Of a DNA stretch of 64,000 nucleotides, positions 46,713 through 56,210 are shown one piece after another. The DNA is taken from contig NZ_CP035544.1 in the NCBI RefSeq assembly GCF_004139715.1, positions 1,860,001-1,924,000 on the forward strand, read 5' to 3'. Within the stretch, counting starts at the first letter, position 1. Every line of letters begins with the position of its first letter. Below the pieces are notes generated by a model. It saw only the letters and a program-made list of their open reading frames with translations. It did not search any database and was not told the DNA's origin. The DNA comes from Muriicola soli (GTDB lineage Bacteria > Bacteroidota > Bacteroidia > Flavobacteriales > Flavobacteriaceae). Position numbers and translations under genes: made by a program.

Positions 46713-47522
46713 ATGCAGGGCAGTAAAGAAATCAGCAGTCTCCAGAATCCGCAGGTCCGGAAGATTATTAATCTCAAAGAAAAGAAAAAAGGGCGGGAAA
46801 GCAGCGGCCTGTTCGTTGTTGAAGGTCAGCGCGAGATTAAAATGGCGCTTAAGGGGAGGTATAAGCTTACCACTGTTTTGGTATATCCGGAAATATTCTC
46901 CCTGGAAGAAGCCTTAGCTTTAATGAAAAACTCGAATACTAAACCTGAATTTATAACATTAACTAAAGACGTTTACCAAAGACTGGCCTACCGGGAAAAA
47001 ACAGAAGGCATATTGGCGGTAGCCCAGGCCAAATCTCACGATCCCAGGAGTCTCGCCTTACCAGACAAGCCTCTCATCCTGGTAGCGGAGGCTCCTGAAA
47101 AACCGGGAAATCTCGGAGCACTTTTGCGCACTGCTGATGCAGCAAATCTCGATGCAGTCCTTATCGCTAACCCCAAAAGTGACCTCTACAATCCCAATAC
47201 GATCAGATCTAGCGTGGGATGCATTTTTACAGTCCCTGTCGCCATGGGAAAAAGCGAAGATATTGTACAATTTTTAAAGGAAAAACAGATCCGTATTTTT
47301 GCAGCTACACTCGAAGATGCCATTCCCTATACCCAGGCAGATTATTCAGGTGGATGTGCTATCGCTGTGGGAACAGAAGCGACAGGATTGACTGCCGGCT
47401 GGGTTAAAAATGCAGACCAAAGCGTGGTTATTCCCATGGAAGGGCAGATCGATTCGATGAATGTTTCGGTCTCTGCCGCAATCCTTATCTTTGAGGCCAA
47501 GAGACAGCGTCTTGGGCAATAA
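46713..47522 (+). CDS. TrmH/SpoU-family RNA 2'-O-methyltransferase
   Basis: 269 residues from ATG at 46713; an in-frame TTG 18 bases upstream lies within the promoter and is unlikely. N-terminal substrate-binding domain (LQNPQVRKIINLKEKKKGRES), then the SPOUT knot: EKPGNLGALLRTADAANLDAV, NPNTIRSSVGCIFTVP and the end region VVIPMEGQIDSMNVSVSAAILIFE, which form motifs 1-3 that bind SAM. It methylates ribose in rRNA or tRNA; which base is not clear. Confidence 0.9.
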   Translation: MQGSKEISSLQNPQVRKIINLKEKKKGRESSGLFVVEGQREIKMALKGRYKLTTVLVYPEIFSLEEALALMKNSNTKPEFITLTKDVYQRLAYREKTEGILAVAQAKSHDPRSLALPDKPLILVAEAPEKPGNLGALLRTADAANLDAVLIANPKSDLYNPNTIRSSVGCIFTVPVAMGKSEDIVQFLKEKQIRIFAATLEDAIPYTQADYSGGCAIAVGTEATGLTAGWVKNADQSVVIPMEGQIDSMNVSVSAAILIFEAKRQRLGQ

Positions 47523-47542
47523 AACCAATCTTTTTTAAAGGT

Positions 47543-48775
47543 ATGAGTAGTACTACCCTTTTTTATTTTATCCTGTTTATTCTTATCCTGGAGTTTCTCG
47601 TTGAATCTTACCTGGATTACCTCAATGCAAAAAGTTTTACCAAGCCCATCCCGCCGGAGCTCGAAGATGTTTTCGATGCAGAGGAATACGCGCGGTCTCA
47701 GGCTTATAAAAAGACAAATTACAATTTCGGTTTGCTCACCTCAGGCTTTTCCCTTCTTGTTATTTTATCATTCCTGAGCTTAGGTGGCTTTCAATGGGTA
47801 GATGAAACCGTCAGGGGAATCACTGACCACCCCATTGGCATGGCCTTGCTGTTTTTTGCAATCATTATGCTGGGTAGCGACATACTGATGACTCCTTTCT
47901 CCTATTACAAAACCTTTGTGATTGAAGAGCAATTCGGGTTTAATAAAACGAGTAGAACATTATTTCTGATCGATAAGATCAAGGGATGGATAATGCTTGC
48001 AATAATAGGCGGCCTTATGCTCTCGCTGGTGATCTGGTTTTTTCAATGGGCGGGCTCAGATTTCTGGCTCTACGCCTGGGGACTTATCGCGGTTTTTACC
48101 GTCTTTATAAATCTATTTTACAGTAGGCTCATCGTCCCGTTATTCAACAAACAAACACCCCTGGAAGACGGCAGCCTCAAAGAGAAGATCGAGGCCTACG
48201 CCCAAAAAGTAGGGTTTGAATTGCAGAACATTTTCGTCATAGACGGTTCAAAGCGATCGACCAAGGCCAATGCGTATTTCTCAGGATTCGGGAAGGAAAA
48301 GAGAGTCACCCTGTACGATACCCTTATCAACGACCTGGAAGAGGAAGAAATTGTGGCCGTACTTGCGCATGAGGTGGGGCATTACAAACGCCGCCACATC
48401 ATAGCCAATCTATCGGTTTCCTTGTTACTTACGGGCTTCACTTTATTCCTCTTGTCCTTATTTATCAATAACCCTGAGGTAGCACGCGCTATTGGAGTGG
48501 AAATACCCAGTTTTCACGCGGCCCTGATTGGTTTCGGTTTGTTGTACAGTCCGGTTTCACAATTAACAGGCCTTGCGATGAATTATATGTCAAGACAGTT
48601 CGAATATCAGGCAGACCATTATGCAAAAGAGACCCTCGCCGCAAAGCCGCTGATTAATTCCCTGAAAAAATTATCCCGCAATAACCTGAGTAACCTCACC
48701 CCCCACCCTGCCTACGTATTTATGCATTACTCCCATCCCCCTTTGGTTGCCCGTGTCCGCAGGCTCGGGGCATGA
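47543..48775 (+). CDS. M48 family membrane metallopeptidase, STE24-like
   Basis: 410 residues with about six or seven membrane segments. Zinc site HEVGH near residue 276 and the third ligand in FEYQADHYA. The family includes CAAX prenyl protease 1 and HtpX-like quality-control proteases; in bacteria it is taken to act on membrane proteins. It starts 20 bases after the methyltransferase gene and is probably co-transcribed. Confidence 0.88.
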   Translation: MSSTTLFYFILFILILEFLVESYLDYLNAKSFTKPIPPELEDVFDAEEYARSQAYKKTNYNFGLLTSGFSLLVILSFLSLGGFQWVDETVRGITDHPIGMALLFFAIIMLGSDILMTPFSYYKTFVIEEQFGFNKTSRTLFLIDKIKGWIMLAIIGGLMLSLVIWFFQWAGSDFWLYAWGLIAVFTVFINLFYSRLIVPLFNKQTPLEDGSLKEKIEAYAQKVGFELQNIFVIDGSKRSTKANAYFSGFGKEKRVTLYDTLINDLEEEEIVAVLAHEVGHYKRRHIIANLSVSLLLTGFTLFLLSLFINNPEVARAIGVEIPSFHAALIGFGLLYSPVSQLTGLAMNYMSRQFEYQADHYAKETLAAKPLINSLKKLSRNNLSNLTPHPAYVFMHYSHPPLVARVRRLGA

Positions 48776-48816
48776 TTTTTGTTGGTTACTACAAAAGATT
48801 GTGGTAATTTTAAAAT

Positions 48817-51024
48817 ATGAGGAGTGACACCGTAATTGACAAGGAGAACCGCGAAATCGCGAAGCAATACAAAGAATTGCTTCGGATTAGCTATCAGACG
48901 CTTAGTCCTCAGGATAAAAAATTGATTCGATCTGCATTTGATGTGGCGGTAGACGCCCATAAAAATCAACGGAGAAAATCAGGTGAGGCCTATGTATTCC
49001 ATCCTATTGCTGTAGCTAAGATTGTAGCTTCAGAAATTGGACTGGATGCAGTTTCTATTGCTTCGGCCCTACTTCACGATGTGGTGGAGGACACTGAATA
49101 CACCCTGGATGATATTGAGCGCCTTTTTGGGGAAACGGTGGCGAGGATCGTAGACGGACTTACAAAAATTGCCCATTTAAAGAAGGATACCAACATTTCA
49201 CAGCAAGCGGAAAACTTCCGCAAGATGCTCCTTACCCTTCATGATGATGTTCGGGTGATTATTATAAAGATCGCCGATCGATACCACAACATGCTCACCA
49301 TGGATTCCATGCCTGAAGACAAGCAGGTAAAACTCGCATCGGAAACCCTCTATATCTACGCGCCCCTGGCGCACCGGATAGGCTTGTACAATATTAAGAC
49401 CGAACTGGAAGACCTCAGTTTAAAGTACACCGAACCTGAGGTGTACAACGACATCCAAAGCAAGATCGAGGAGACCAAGGAGGAGCAACTGCAATACATC
49501 GATGATTTTTCGGCGGTGATTCGTGATTCACTTGATAAGGAAAAACTGAAATACACCATCAAAGGCAGGATGAAATCCATCTTTTCCATCAGGAAAAAGA
49601 TGAATACACAAAATGTTTCCTACGATGAGATCTACGATAAATTTGCTATTCGTATCATCTATAAATCGGATAAGAAAAACGAAAAATTCCTGGCCTGGAA
49701 GATATATTCTATTGTAACGGACCACTTTACCCCCAACCCAATACGATTACGCGATTGGATCTCTTCCCCAAAGTCGACCGGATACGAAGCCCTTCACATC
49801 ACAGTGATGGGGCCTCAGGGCAAATGGGTAGAAGTTCAGATCCGTAGCGAACGTATGCACGAGATTGCCGAAAAGGGATACGCGGCACATTTTAAATACA
49901 AACACGGGGATCAGAAGGAACAGGGAATAGAAGAATGGCTAAATCGACTACAGGAGGCTCTGGAAAGTTCTAATGGCAATGCAGTGGACTTTGTTGAAGA
50001 GTTTAAGCTCAATTTGTATTCTAAGGAGATTTTTGTATTTACACCAAAAGGAGAACTTATTTCACTGCCCAAAGGTGCCACGCCCATCGATTTTGCCTTT
50101 AATATCCATACGGAAGTAGGAATGCGAACCAGAGGAGCGCGGGTAAACGGAAAACTGGTACCCCTAAGTACCCAACTTAAAAGTGGAGACCAGCTTGAGA
50201 TCGTCACTTCAGATAGTGCCAAGCCCAACCAAAACTGGCTGGAATACGCTACCACGGCAAGGGCCCGTTCAAAAATCAGGGCGTCACTCAGGGATGAGAA
50301 AAAGGCCGTCGCCGAAGAAGGCAAAGAAATATTACGCCGAAAGTTAAAGTCTCAGAAGGTAACGCTGAACGAGGATTCCATTAACAAAATGGTGGTTTAT
50401 TTCAAACTCAAGACCAGCCTCGACCTGTTCTACAGGGTGGGCATTGGTTCTATAGACAACCAGAAGATCAAGGACTTTGCTTCCTCTTACAATAATGCCT
50501 TTATCAGTTTCTTTAAGAACAGGATGCGAAAAAAGCCTGTTCCTGAGGACATTGACAAAGATGAAATTACTTCCAAATTTGACATGCTTGTCTTTGGAAA
50601 AGAAGAGGAAAAACTGGAATACAAGTTATCACAGTGCTGTAACCCTATTCCGGGAGACGAAGTATTTGGCTTTATCAGCGTCAATGATGGCATCAAAGTG
50701 CATAAGAAAAATTGTCCTAATGCCATATCCCTGCAGTCTAATTATGCCTACAGGATCATCAGTGCGAAATGGATAGATTCTACCCAGGAAGAATTTACTG
50801 CAGAGATCAAACTCACGGGATTAGACAATCTTGGCCTTATTAATGACATCACTGAGATCATTTCAGATAACATGCACGTAAATATGAAGAATCTGAATTT
50901 TGATACGGATGGAGGAACCTTCTCGGGGAGGATCACGGTAGTAGTTAAAAACAAGGCCATTCTGAAAAAAGTAATGGAAAACCTAAAAGATGTAAAAGGG
51001 ATCGACAAGGTAACCAGAACCTAA
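48817..51024 (+). CDS. Bifunctional (p)ppGpp synthetase/hydrolase, RelA/SpoT family
   Basis: 735 residues, a Rel-type layout. HD hydrolase domain with [13 protein letters not shown], which keeps the HDxxED metal motif, so hydrolase activity is expected. The synthetase domain follows with [24 protein letters not shown] and [21 protein letters not shown]. Then TGS ([21 protein letters not shown]), a helical/CC region with CCNPIPGDE, and a C-terminal ACT domain. Makes and removes the stringent-response alarmone in response to uncharged tRNA on ribosomes. Single locus in this window. Confidence 0.95.
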   Translation: MRSDTVIDKENREIAKQYKELLRISYQTLSPQDKKLIRSAFDVAVDAHKNQRRKSGEAYVFHPIAVAKIVASEIGLDAVSIASALLHDVVEDTEYTLDDIERLFGETVARIVDGLTKIAHLKKDTNISQQAENFRKMLLTLHDDVRVIIIKIADRYHNMLTMDSMPEDKQVKLASETLYIYAPLAHRIGLYNIKTELEDLSLKYTEPEVYNDIQSKIEETKEEQLQYIDDFSAVIRDSLDKEKLKYTIKGRMKSIFSIRKKMNTQNVSYDEIYDKFAIRIIYKSDKKNEKFLAWKIYSIVTDHFTPNPIRLRDWISSPKSTGYEALHITVMGPQGKWVEVQIRSERMHEIAEKGYAAHFKYKHGDQKEQGIEEWLNRLQEALESSNGNAVDFVEEFKLNLYSKEIFVFTPKGELISLPKGATPIDFAFNIHTEVGMRTRGARVNGKLVPLSTQLKSGDQLEIVTSDSAKPNQNWLEYATTARARSKIRASLRDEKKAVAEEGKEILRRKLKSQKVTLNEDSINKMVVYFKLKTSLDLFYRVGIGSIDNQKIKDFASSYNNAFISFFKNRMRKKPVPEDIDKDEITSKFDMLVFGKEEEKLEYKLSQCCNPIPGDEVFGFISVNDGIKVHKKNCPNAISLQSNYAYRIISAKWIDSTQEEFTAEIKLTGLDNLGLINDITEIISDNMHVNMKNLNFDTDGGTFSGRITVVVKNKAILKKVMENLKDVKGIDKVTRT

Positions 51025-51080
51025 ATATGACCAGGGTCAATCCACCCGTAACCAGGCTGTAGTTTTAATATTTTTAGCTG

Positions 51081-51088
51081 TACATTTG
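51081..51088 (+). promoter_or_regulatory. -7 promoter element for fur, TACATTTG
   Basis: Exact TAnnTTTG match, 24 bases before the fur ATG at 51113. A Shine-Dalgarno-like AGGAG lies about nine bases before that ATG and helps choose it. Confidence 0.5.
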
Positions 51089-51112
51089 CAGGGTAATGCA
51101 GGAGAATCAAGC

Positions 51113-51565
51113 ATGAAAGGAAATAAGGATCAGGAAATTGTAAAGAACGTATTCACGGCCTTTTTGGAGGACAACGGCCACAGAAAGACGCCTGAACGCT
51201 ATGCTATTTTACAAGAGATCTACGATACGGATAACCATTTTGATATCGAATCGCTTTATATCAAAATGAAGAATAAAAATTACCGGGTGAGCAGGGCTAC
51301 CCTGTACAATACCATTGAGCTTTTACTGGAGTGCAAATTGGTTCGAAAGCATCAGTTTGGCAAGAATCAGGCCCAGTATGAAAAATCGTATTTTGACAGG
51401 CAGCACGATCATGTGATCCTGACAGACACAGGCGAAGTGGTTGAATTCTGTGATCCACGGATTCAGTCGATCAAAAAAACGATTGAAGAGGTTTTCGATA
51501 TCAAGATTAACAATCATTCGCTTTATTTTTACGGCACGAGAAACCAACACGAAGAAGCAAACTAA
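51113..51565 (+). CDS. fur: Fur-family transcriptional regulator
   Basis: 150 residues from ATG at 51113. Winged helix with [26 protein letters not shown] and the recognition helix [19 protein letters not shown]. The dimer domain has [23 protein letters not shown], where the His/Asp/Glu set binds metal. The C-terminal CxxC zinc pairs of E. coli Fur are absent, as in many Fur-like proteins of this lineage. Could be iron, zinc or peroxide responsive (Fur, Zur or PerR); context beside purA does not decide. Confidence 0.87.
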   Translation: MKGNKDQEIVKNVFTAFLEDNGHRKTPERYAILQEIYDTDNHFDIESLYIKMKNKNYRVSRATLYNTIELLLECKLVRKHQFGKNQAQYEKSYFDRQHDHVILTDTGEVVEFCDPRIQSIKKTIEEVFDIKINNHSLYFYGTRNQHEEAN

Positions 51566-51580
51566 CAATACATAAGTTAC

Positions 51581-52867
51581 ATGGCGGTAGATTTACTACT
51601 AGGTCTCCAATGGGGAGACGAAGGAAAAGGAAAGATTGTTGACGTACTTACCAAGAATTACAATATAATAGCGCGATTTCAGGGAGGGCCAAATGCGGGG
51701 CACACGCTCGAATTTGATGGCTTCAAACACGTGTTACACACCATTCCATCGGGGATATTTCACGAAGAGGCCACCAATGTAGTAGGTAATGGAGTGGTTA
51801 TCGATCCGGTAATTTTTAGAAGGGAACTGGATAATCTCAAAAAATTTGAACTCGACATTAAAACGCGGCTGTTGATCTCCCGCAAGGCACATCTAATCCT
51901 TCCCACACACCGACTTCTGGATGCTGCTTCGGAAGCCGCTAAAGGCAAGGCGAAGATCGGTTCTACCCTGAAAGGTATAGGCCCTACCTATATGGATAAG
52001 ACCGGCCGAAATGGACTAAGGGTTGGAGACCTTGAACTGGATAACTGGAAAGAAAAATATCGACAGCTTGCCGATAAGCACGAAGCGATGATCCACTTTT
52101 ATGATGTGGACATTCAATACAACCTGCAGGAGCTTGAAGCCGATTTCTTTTCAGCGGTGGAAGCCCTGAAGAAACTTACGTTTATCGATAGTGAAGAATA
52201 TCTGTTCCAGGCCCAAAGAGAGGGCAAGTCTATCCTGGCTGAAGGGGCTCAGGGATCCCTCCTGGATATCGACTTTGGCACCTATCCCTATGTAACCTCT
52301 TCCAACACAACAGCGGCAGGAGCGTGTACCGGCCTGGGGGTTGCGCCAAATAAGATCAATAAGGTTTACGGGATTTTCAAGGCCTATACCACCAGGGTGG
52401 GAAGCGGGCCCTTCCCAACTGAACTCTTTGACGAAGTTGGTGAGGCCATGGCGAAAGTGGGAAATGAGTTTGGTGCTACTACAGGAAGACCGAGGCGCTG
52501 TGGCTGGCTCGACCTGGTTGCCTTGAAATACGCAGTACAGATCAATGGGGTTACCCATCTGATGATGATGAAATCTGATGTCTTGAGTGGATTCGAAACG
52601 ATTAAGGTGTGTACGGCATATCATTACAAAGGAGAAAAAATCTCCCATTTGCCCTATAACATTGAGGCGACGAATGTTACACCGATCTATACCGAATTAA
52701 AAGGTTGGGCACAGGATCTCACAAAAATGAATTCAGAAGAGCAGTTACCTGAGAATTTAATGACCTATATTGAATTTCTGGAAGAGGCTCTGGAAGTGCC
52801 TATTCAGATCGTATCTGTTGGGCCAGACCGAACCCAGACCATCCACAGGGAGCTGGCTGTTTCCTGA
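51581..52867 (+). CDS. purA: Adenylosuccinate synthetase
   Basis: 428 residues, standard. First committed step to AMP: IMP plus aspartate with GTP. GTP loop LQWGDEGKGKIVD near residue 8, GPNAGHTLEF, GSTLKGIGPTYMDKTGRNGLR and the late TTGRPRRCGWLD. It starts 15 bases after fur. The following OstA gene begins 88 bases later with its own promoter. Confidence 0.96.
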   Translation: MAVDLLLGLQWGDEGKGKIVDVLTKNYNIIARFQGGPNAGHTLEFDGFKHVLHTIPSGIFHEEATNVVGNGVVIDPVIFRRELDNLKKFELDIKTRLLISRKAHLILPTHRLLDAASEAAKGKAKIGSTLKGIGPTYMDKTGRNGLRVGDLELDNWKEKYRQLADKHEAMIHFYDVDIQYNLQELEADFFSAVEALKKLTFIDSEEYLFQAQREGKSILAEGAQGSLLDIDFGTYPYVTSSNTTAAGACTGLGVAPNKINKVYGIFKAYTTRVGSGPFPTELFDEVGEAMAKVGNEFGATTGRPRRCGWLDLVALKYAVQINGVTHLMMMKSDVLSGFETIKVCTAYHYKGEKISHLPYNIEATNVTPIYTELKGWAQDLTKMNSEEQLPENLMTYIEFLEEALEVPIQIVSVGPDRTQTIHRELAVS

Positions 52868-52932
52868 GGTGCAGCTCAGACTGGGAAGTATTAAAACTGT
52901 ACTAAAGAAAATTCTTCTGCATCAAAAAATCC

Positions 52933-52940
52933 TATTTTTG
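52933..52940 (+). promoter_or_regulatory. -7 promoter element for the OstA-SPOR gene, TATTTTTG
   Basis: Exact TAnnTTTG match 15 bases before a TTG start at 52956. It lies downstream of the first in-frame ATG and therefore argues against that longer start inside purA. Confidence 0.5.
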
Positions 52941-52955
52941 ATCAAAACAAAGTCC

Positions 52956-54926
52956 TTGAAAGGAATACTCCTCATACTTCTATTTGCCCTGCCATTCCAT
53001 TGGCTGCATGCCCAGGAAGAGAATACCAAGCCCAGGCAAATCAATATTGTCTACGGAGCTAATTTTACAAAAGACGAAGCAAAATATCCCGGAGCTTCTA
53101 TTTTTAGTAAAGACGACAGGCAAGTGCAATTTGAACACCAGGGTGCCGATCTATGGTGCGATATTGCGATTTTCTACCAAAAGGAGAACAAACTAAGGGC
53201 CATTGGAAATATCCGGCTTAAACAAGGCGATTCCATCCAGATGACCAGCGGGAAGATTGATTATGACGGAAATATAAAATTAGCCAAAGCCTGGGAAAAA
53301 GTAGTGTTAAAGAACACCGATATGACCCTGCGAACAGACACTTTGTATTTTGACCGGCAAAATCAGGAATCCTATTACAACAACTCTGGCACCATTGTAG
53401 ATTCTGCCAATACACTGACGAGCAAAATAGGCAGGTACTATATGGAACCCAAGAAATACCAATTCCTTCAAAGTGTCAAAATAAAAAACCCTGAATACAC
53501 CGTTGAATCAAGTCAGCTGGATTACTATACCACCTCAAAAAACGCCTATATGTATGGCCCTTCAACCATTACGGGAGAAACTTATACCCTCTATTGTGAA
53601 AGGGGCTTTTACGATACCAAGGTAGAAACAGGGTATGGGATAAAAAATACAAAAATCAACTATAACAACCGGATCATAGAAGGGGATAGTGTGTATTTCA
53701 ACAAGGCAAGGGAATTTGCCTCGGCTACCAATAATATCAAGGTAACCGATACGATCAACAACGGGGTGATCAGGGCGCACTACGCTGAAGTGTTTAAGGC
53801 AAAAGATTCGGTCTTTGCCACAAAAAGGGCCGTATCGATCAGCTTGGTAGAACAGGACTCCCTATACATTCACGGGGATACGCTTATGGTTACAGGAAAA
53901 CCCGATGATCGCATCCTCAGGGCCTTCAGAAATACAAAGTTTTACAAGACCGATCTCAGTGGGAAATGTGATTCATTGCATTTTGAACAAAAAACCGGGA
54001 TCACTCAGCTTATACGCCAACCCATCCTATGGAATCTTGAAAATCAGATGACCGGAGACAGTATACATCTGATCTCTGATATGGAAACCGAGAAGTTAGA
54101 CTCACTCAAGGTAATAAATAATGCCTTTGTGATCTCTCAGGACACCATAGGAAAGGAGGGATTCAATCAGGCCAAGGGGAAGGACTTATTCGGAAAGTTC
54201 ATTGAAAACGAACTCAAAATCGCAGATTTGGTCAAAAATACAGAGGTCATCTATTATATGTACAACGATGATCAGGAACTTATCGGGATCAACAAAACGA
54301 TCTGCAGTGCCATCAGACTCACTTTTGAAAACAGTGATATAGAGGATATCACCTTTTTTACCAATCCCGACGGCGACATTTTCCCAGAACAGGACCTGCC
54401 TGAGAACAGCAGAAAGCTAAAAGGGTTTATCTGGCGTGGGGATGAACGAATACGAAGCAAGGAAGAAATTTTTGACGAGGATGACAACAACATTACCCTG
54501 GTTAAAATCAAGGGCCTGGACAACCCTATAGACCGGGATATGGATCCCGACATGCTGGAGGTGGAAGAAAAAGCCCGAGATTTTATAAATTCTTCCAAGA
54601 CGGAGACAGTTCCGATACCCGGGCGTAAAACAGCTGAGGTGGCTTCGAAATCACGTTTTGAGGAAGTAAAAGGCGAGTCCGATCTACAACCCGGCTATTA
54701 CCTTATCGCCAATGTCTTTGAGAAAGAAGAGAATTTTTCCCACTTTACAAGGATCCTTGCAGACCGGGATATTCAACCTAAGTCGTTTATCAGAAAGAAA
54801 AACAACTTCACCTATGTGTATCTCGATCGATACGATACCAGAGAAGAAGCCGAAAAAGCCAGGGATTCTCAATATTTCGGCAAGTACACAGACGACATTT
54901 GGATCTTTAGGGTGATAGGGAAATAA
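52956..54926 (+). CDS. OstA/LptA-like organic-solvent-tolerance protein fused to a SPOR domain
   Basis: 656 residues from TTG at 52956, which gives a tidy signal peptide (KGILLILLFALPF, cut after LHAQ); a longer ATG reading from 52770 would overlap purA by 98 bases and lacks any signal. The OstA-like region (about 30-500) has repeated LptA-type strands such as RAIGNIRLKQGDSIQMTSGKIDYDG and GDSVYFNKAREFASATNNIKV. The last 80 residues (about 575-656) form a SPOR-like domain: GYYLIANVFEKEENFSHF and VYLDRYDTREEAEKAR. LptA-type proteins carry LPS across the periplasm; SPOR domains bind denuded peptidoglycan at division sites. The combination suggests a cell-wall-anchored LPS-transport factor, by inference. 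Confidence 0.85.
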   Translation: MKGILLILLFALPFHWLHAQEENTKPRQINIVYGANFTKDEAKYPGASIFSKDDRQVQFEHQGADLWCDIAIFYQKENKLRAIGNIRLKQGDSIQMTSGKIDYDGNIKLAKAWEKVVLKNTDMTLRTDTLYFDRQNQESYYNNSGTIVDSANTLTSKIGRYYMEPKKYQFLQSVKIKNPEYTVESSQLDYYTTSKNAYMYGPSTITGETYTLYCERGFYDTKVETGYGIKNTKINYNNRIIEGDSVYFNKAREFASATNNIKVTDTINNGVIRAHYAEVFKAKDSVFATKRAVSISLVEQDSLYIHGDTLMVTGKPDDRILRAFRNTKFYKTDLSGKCDSLHFEQKTGITQLIRQPILWNLENQMTGDSIHLISDMETEKLDSLKVINNAFVISQDTIGKEGFNQAKGKDLFGKFIENELKIADLVKNTEVIYYMYNDDQELIGINKTICSAIRLTFENSDIEDITFFTNPDGDIFPEQDLPENSRKLKGFIWRGDERIRSKEEIFDEDDNNITLVKIKGLDNPIDRDMDPDMLEVEEKARDFINSSKTETVPIPGRKTAEVASKSRFEEVKGESDLQPGYYLIANVFEKEENFSHFTRILADRDIQPKSFIRKKNNFTYVYLDRYDTREEAEKARDSQYFGKYTDDIWIFRVIGK

Positions 54927-55767
54927 CAAGAAGATGAAGAAAGACTTCTTTTTATATCAGGCACAAACAACGCCACATCCCCTGGCCATAGAAGTTTCTC
55001 GGGCCGAAGGGAGTTATATCTACGACGTGGAGGGGAATGCGCATCTCGACTTTGTTGCAGGGGTTTCGGCATGTAGCCTGGGGCATTGCCATCCGGCGGT
55101 GGTCTCGGCCATTGAGCAACAGGCCAAATCCTATATGCACGTGATGGTTTACGGGGAATACGTACAACAACCCGCCGTACAATACACCAAAACACTTGCG
55201 GAATTATTACCTGAGCCCCTGGAAACAACCTATTTGGTGAACTCCGGGACAGAAGCCATAGAAGGGGCTTTAAAATTGGCCAGGAGGTATACCGGCAGAT
55301 CTCAAATCATCGCGGCAAAGAACGCCTATCACGGCAATACTATGGGAAGTCTTAGCCTGATGGATTTTGAGGAAAGGAAGGCCCCTTTCAGGCCCTTACT
55401 TCCCGACGTGCGTTTTATGGCGTTTAATCGCAAAGAAGACCTGGAAAAGATAACAGAAAGTACTGCAGCCGTAATCCTGGAAACCATTCAGGGAGGTGCG
55501 GGGTTTATACAGCCTGAAAACGATTACCTTAAAGCCGTCAGACGGAGATGCAACGAGGTGGGTGCCCTGCTAATCCTCGATGAAATACAACCGGGATTCG
55601 GAAGAACAGGAAAGCTGTTTGCCTTTGAACACTTCGGAATTGTCCCGGATATCCTGGTTATGGGAAAAGGAATGGCAGGCGGACTACCCGCTGGTGCCTT
55701 TACCGCTTCGAGAAAAATGATGGCCTCCCTTATGGAAAAACCAATGCTGGGACATATCACCACCTTC

Positions 55768-55771
55768 GGGG
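55768..55771 (+). other. Frameshift site 1 in aminotransferase gene (G4, one base short)
   Basis: ACC TTC GGG GTA ATC runs to TAG at 55785. With five G it reads ACC TTC GGG GGT AAT CCG GTC, giving the family-typical TFGGNPV. Confidence 0.88.
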
Positions 55772-56031
55772 TAATCCGGTCATAGCTGCTGCAGCTCTGG
55801 CTACACTCAGGGAGATCAAGACAACAAACTTGATTCCGGATACCCTATCTAAAGAAGCCCTGTTCAGGGAACGGCTAAAACACCCATTGATTAAGGAGAT
55901 CAGAGGAAGGGGACTTATGCTTTGTGCTATTTTAAAAACTAGTGAAATCGCAAATGATTTAGTACTTTTGTGCGCCCAAAAAAAACTCGTTCTTTTTTGG
56001 TTGCTTTTTGAGAAAAATGCCGTCAGAATTA

Positions 56032-56037
56032 CCCCCC
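56032..56037 (+). other. Frameshift site 2 in aminotransferase gene (C6, one base short)
   Basis: ATT ACC CCC CGC TAA stops at 56042. With seven C it reads ATT ACC CCC CCG CTA ACC ATT TCC, giving RITPPLTIS, a normal C-terminal aminotransferase motif. Confidence 0.85.
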
Positions 56038-56210
56038 GCTAACCATTTCCGAAGCGGAAATCGAAGAGGGTTGTAAGATCATTCTGGAGGTTTTAAATAG
56101 TATGAAATACTAATTTGTTAACTATTTTGTTAATAATATAGCACCCCTCTGGAGATAAAAATGGTAATAAAAACTATTTTTAAGTCCATAGATTAACCAA
56201 GTAAGTTCCT

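Larger units (their letters stand above)
54934..56113 (+). pseudogene. Class III aminotransferase (acetylornithine-type), two frameshifts
   Basis: The gene spans 394 codons once two single bases are restored. Part one has GTEAIEGALKLARR, AYHGNTMGSLS, LDEIQPGFGRTG and MGKGMAGGLPAGA with the PLP Lys, then breaks at the G4 run 55768-55771 after ITTFG, where GGNPVIAAAALATL is expected. Part two runs to the C6 run 56032-56037 and breaks again just before LTISEAEIEEGCKIILEVL. The length 1180 plus two is divisible by three. Intact, it is a fold-type I PLP enzyme of the acetylornithine/4-aminobutyrate class, substrate open. Two breaks of the same kind in 270 bases argue for consensus error more than decay. 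Confidence 0.85.

Noticed and set aside
52770-52955. An ATG-initiated longer N-terminus for the OstA-SPOR protein
   Set aside because: It lies inside purA, has no signal peptide and starts before a strong -7 promoter element; TTG at 52956 gives a clean signal peptide.
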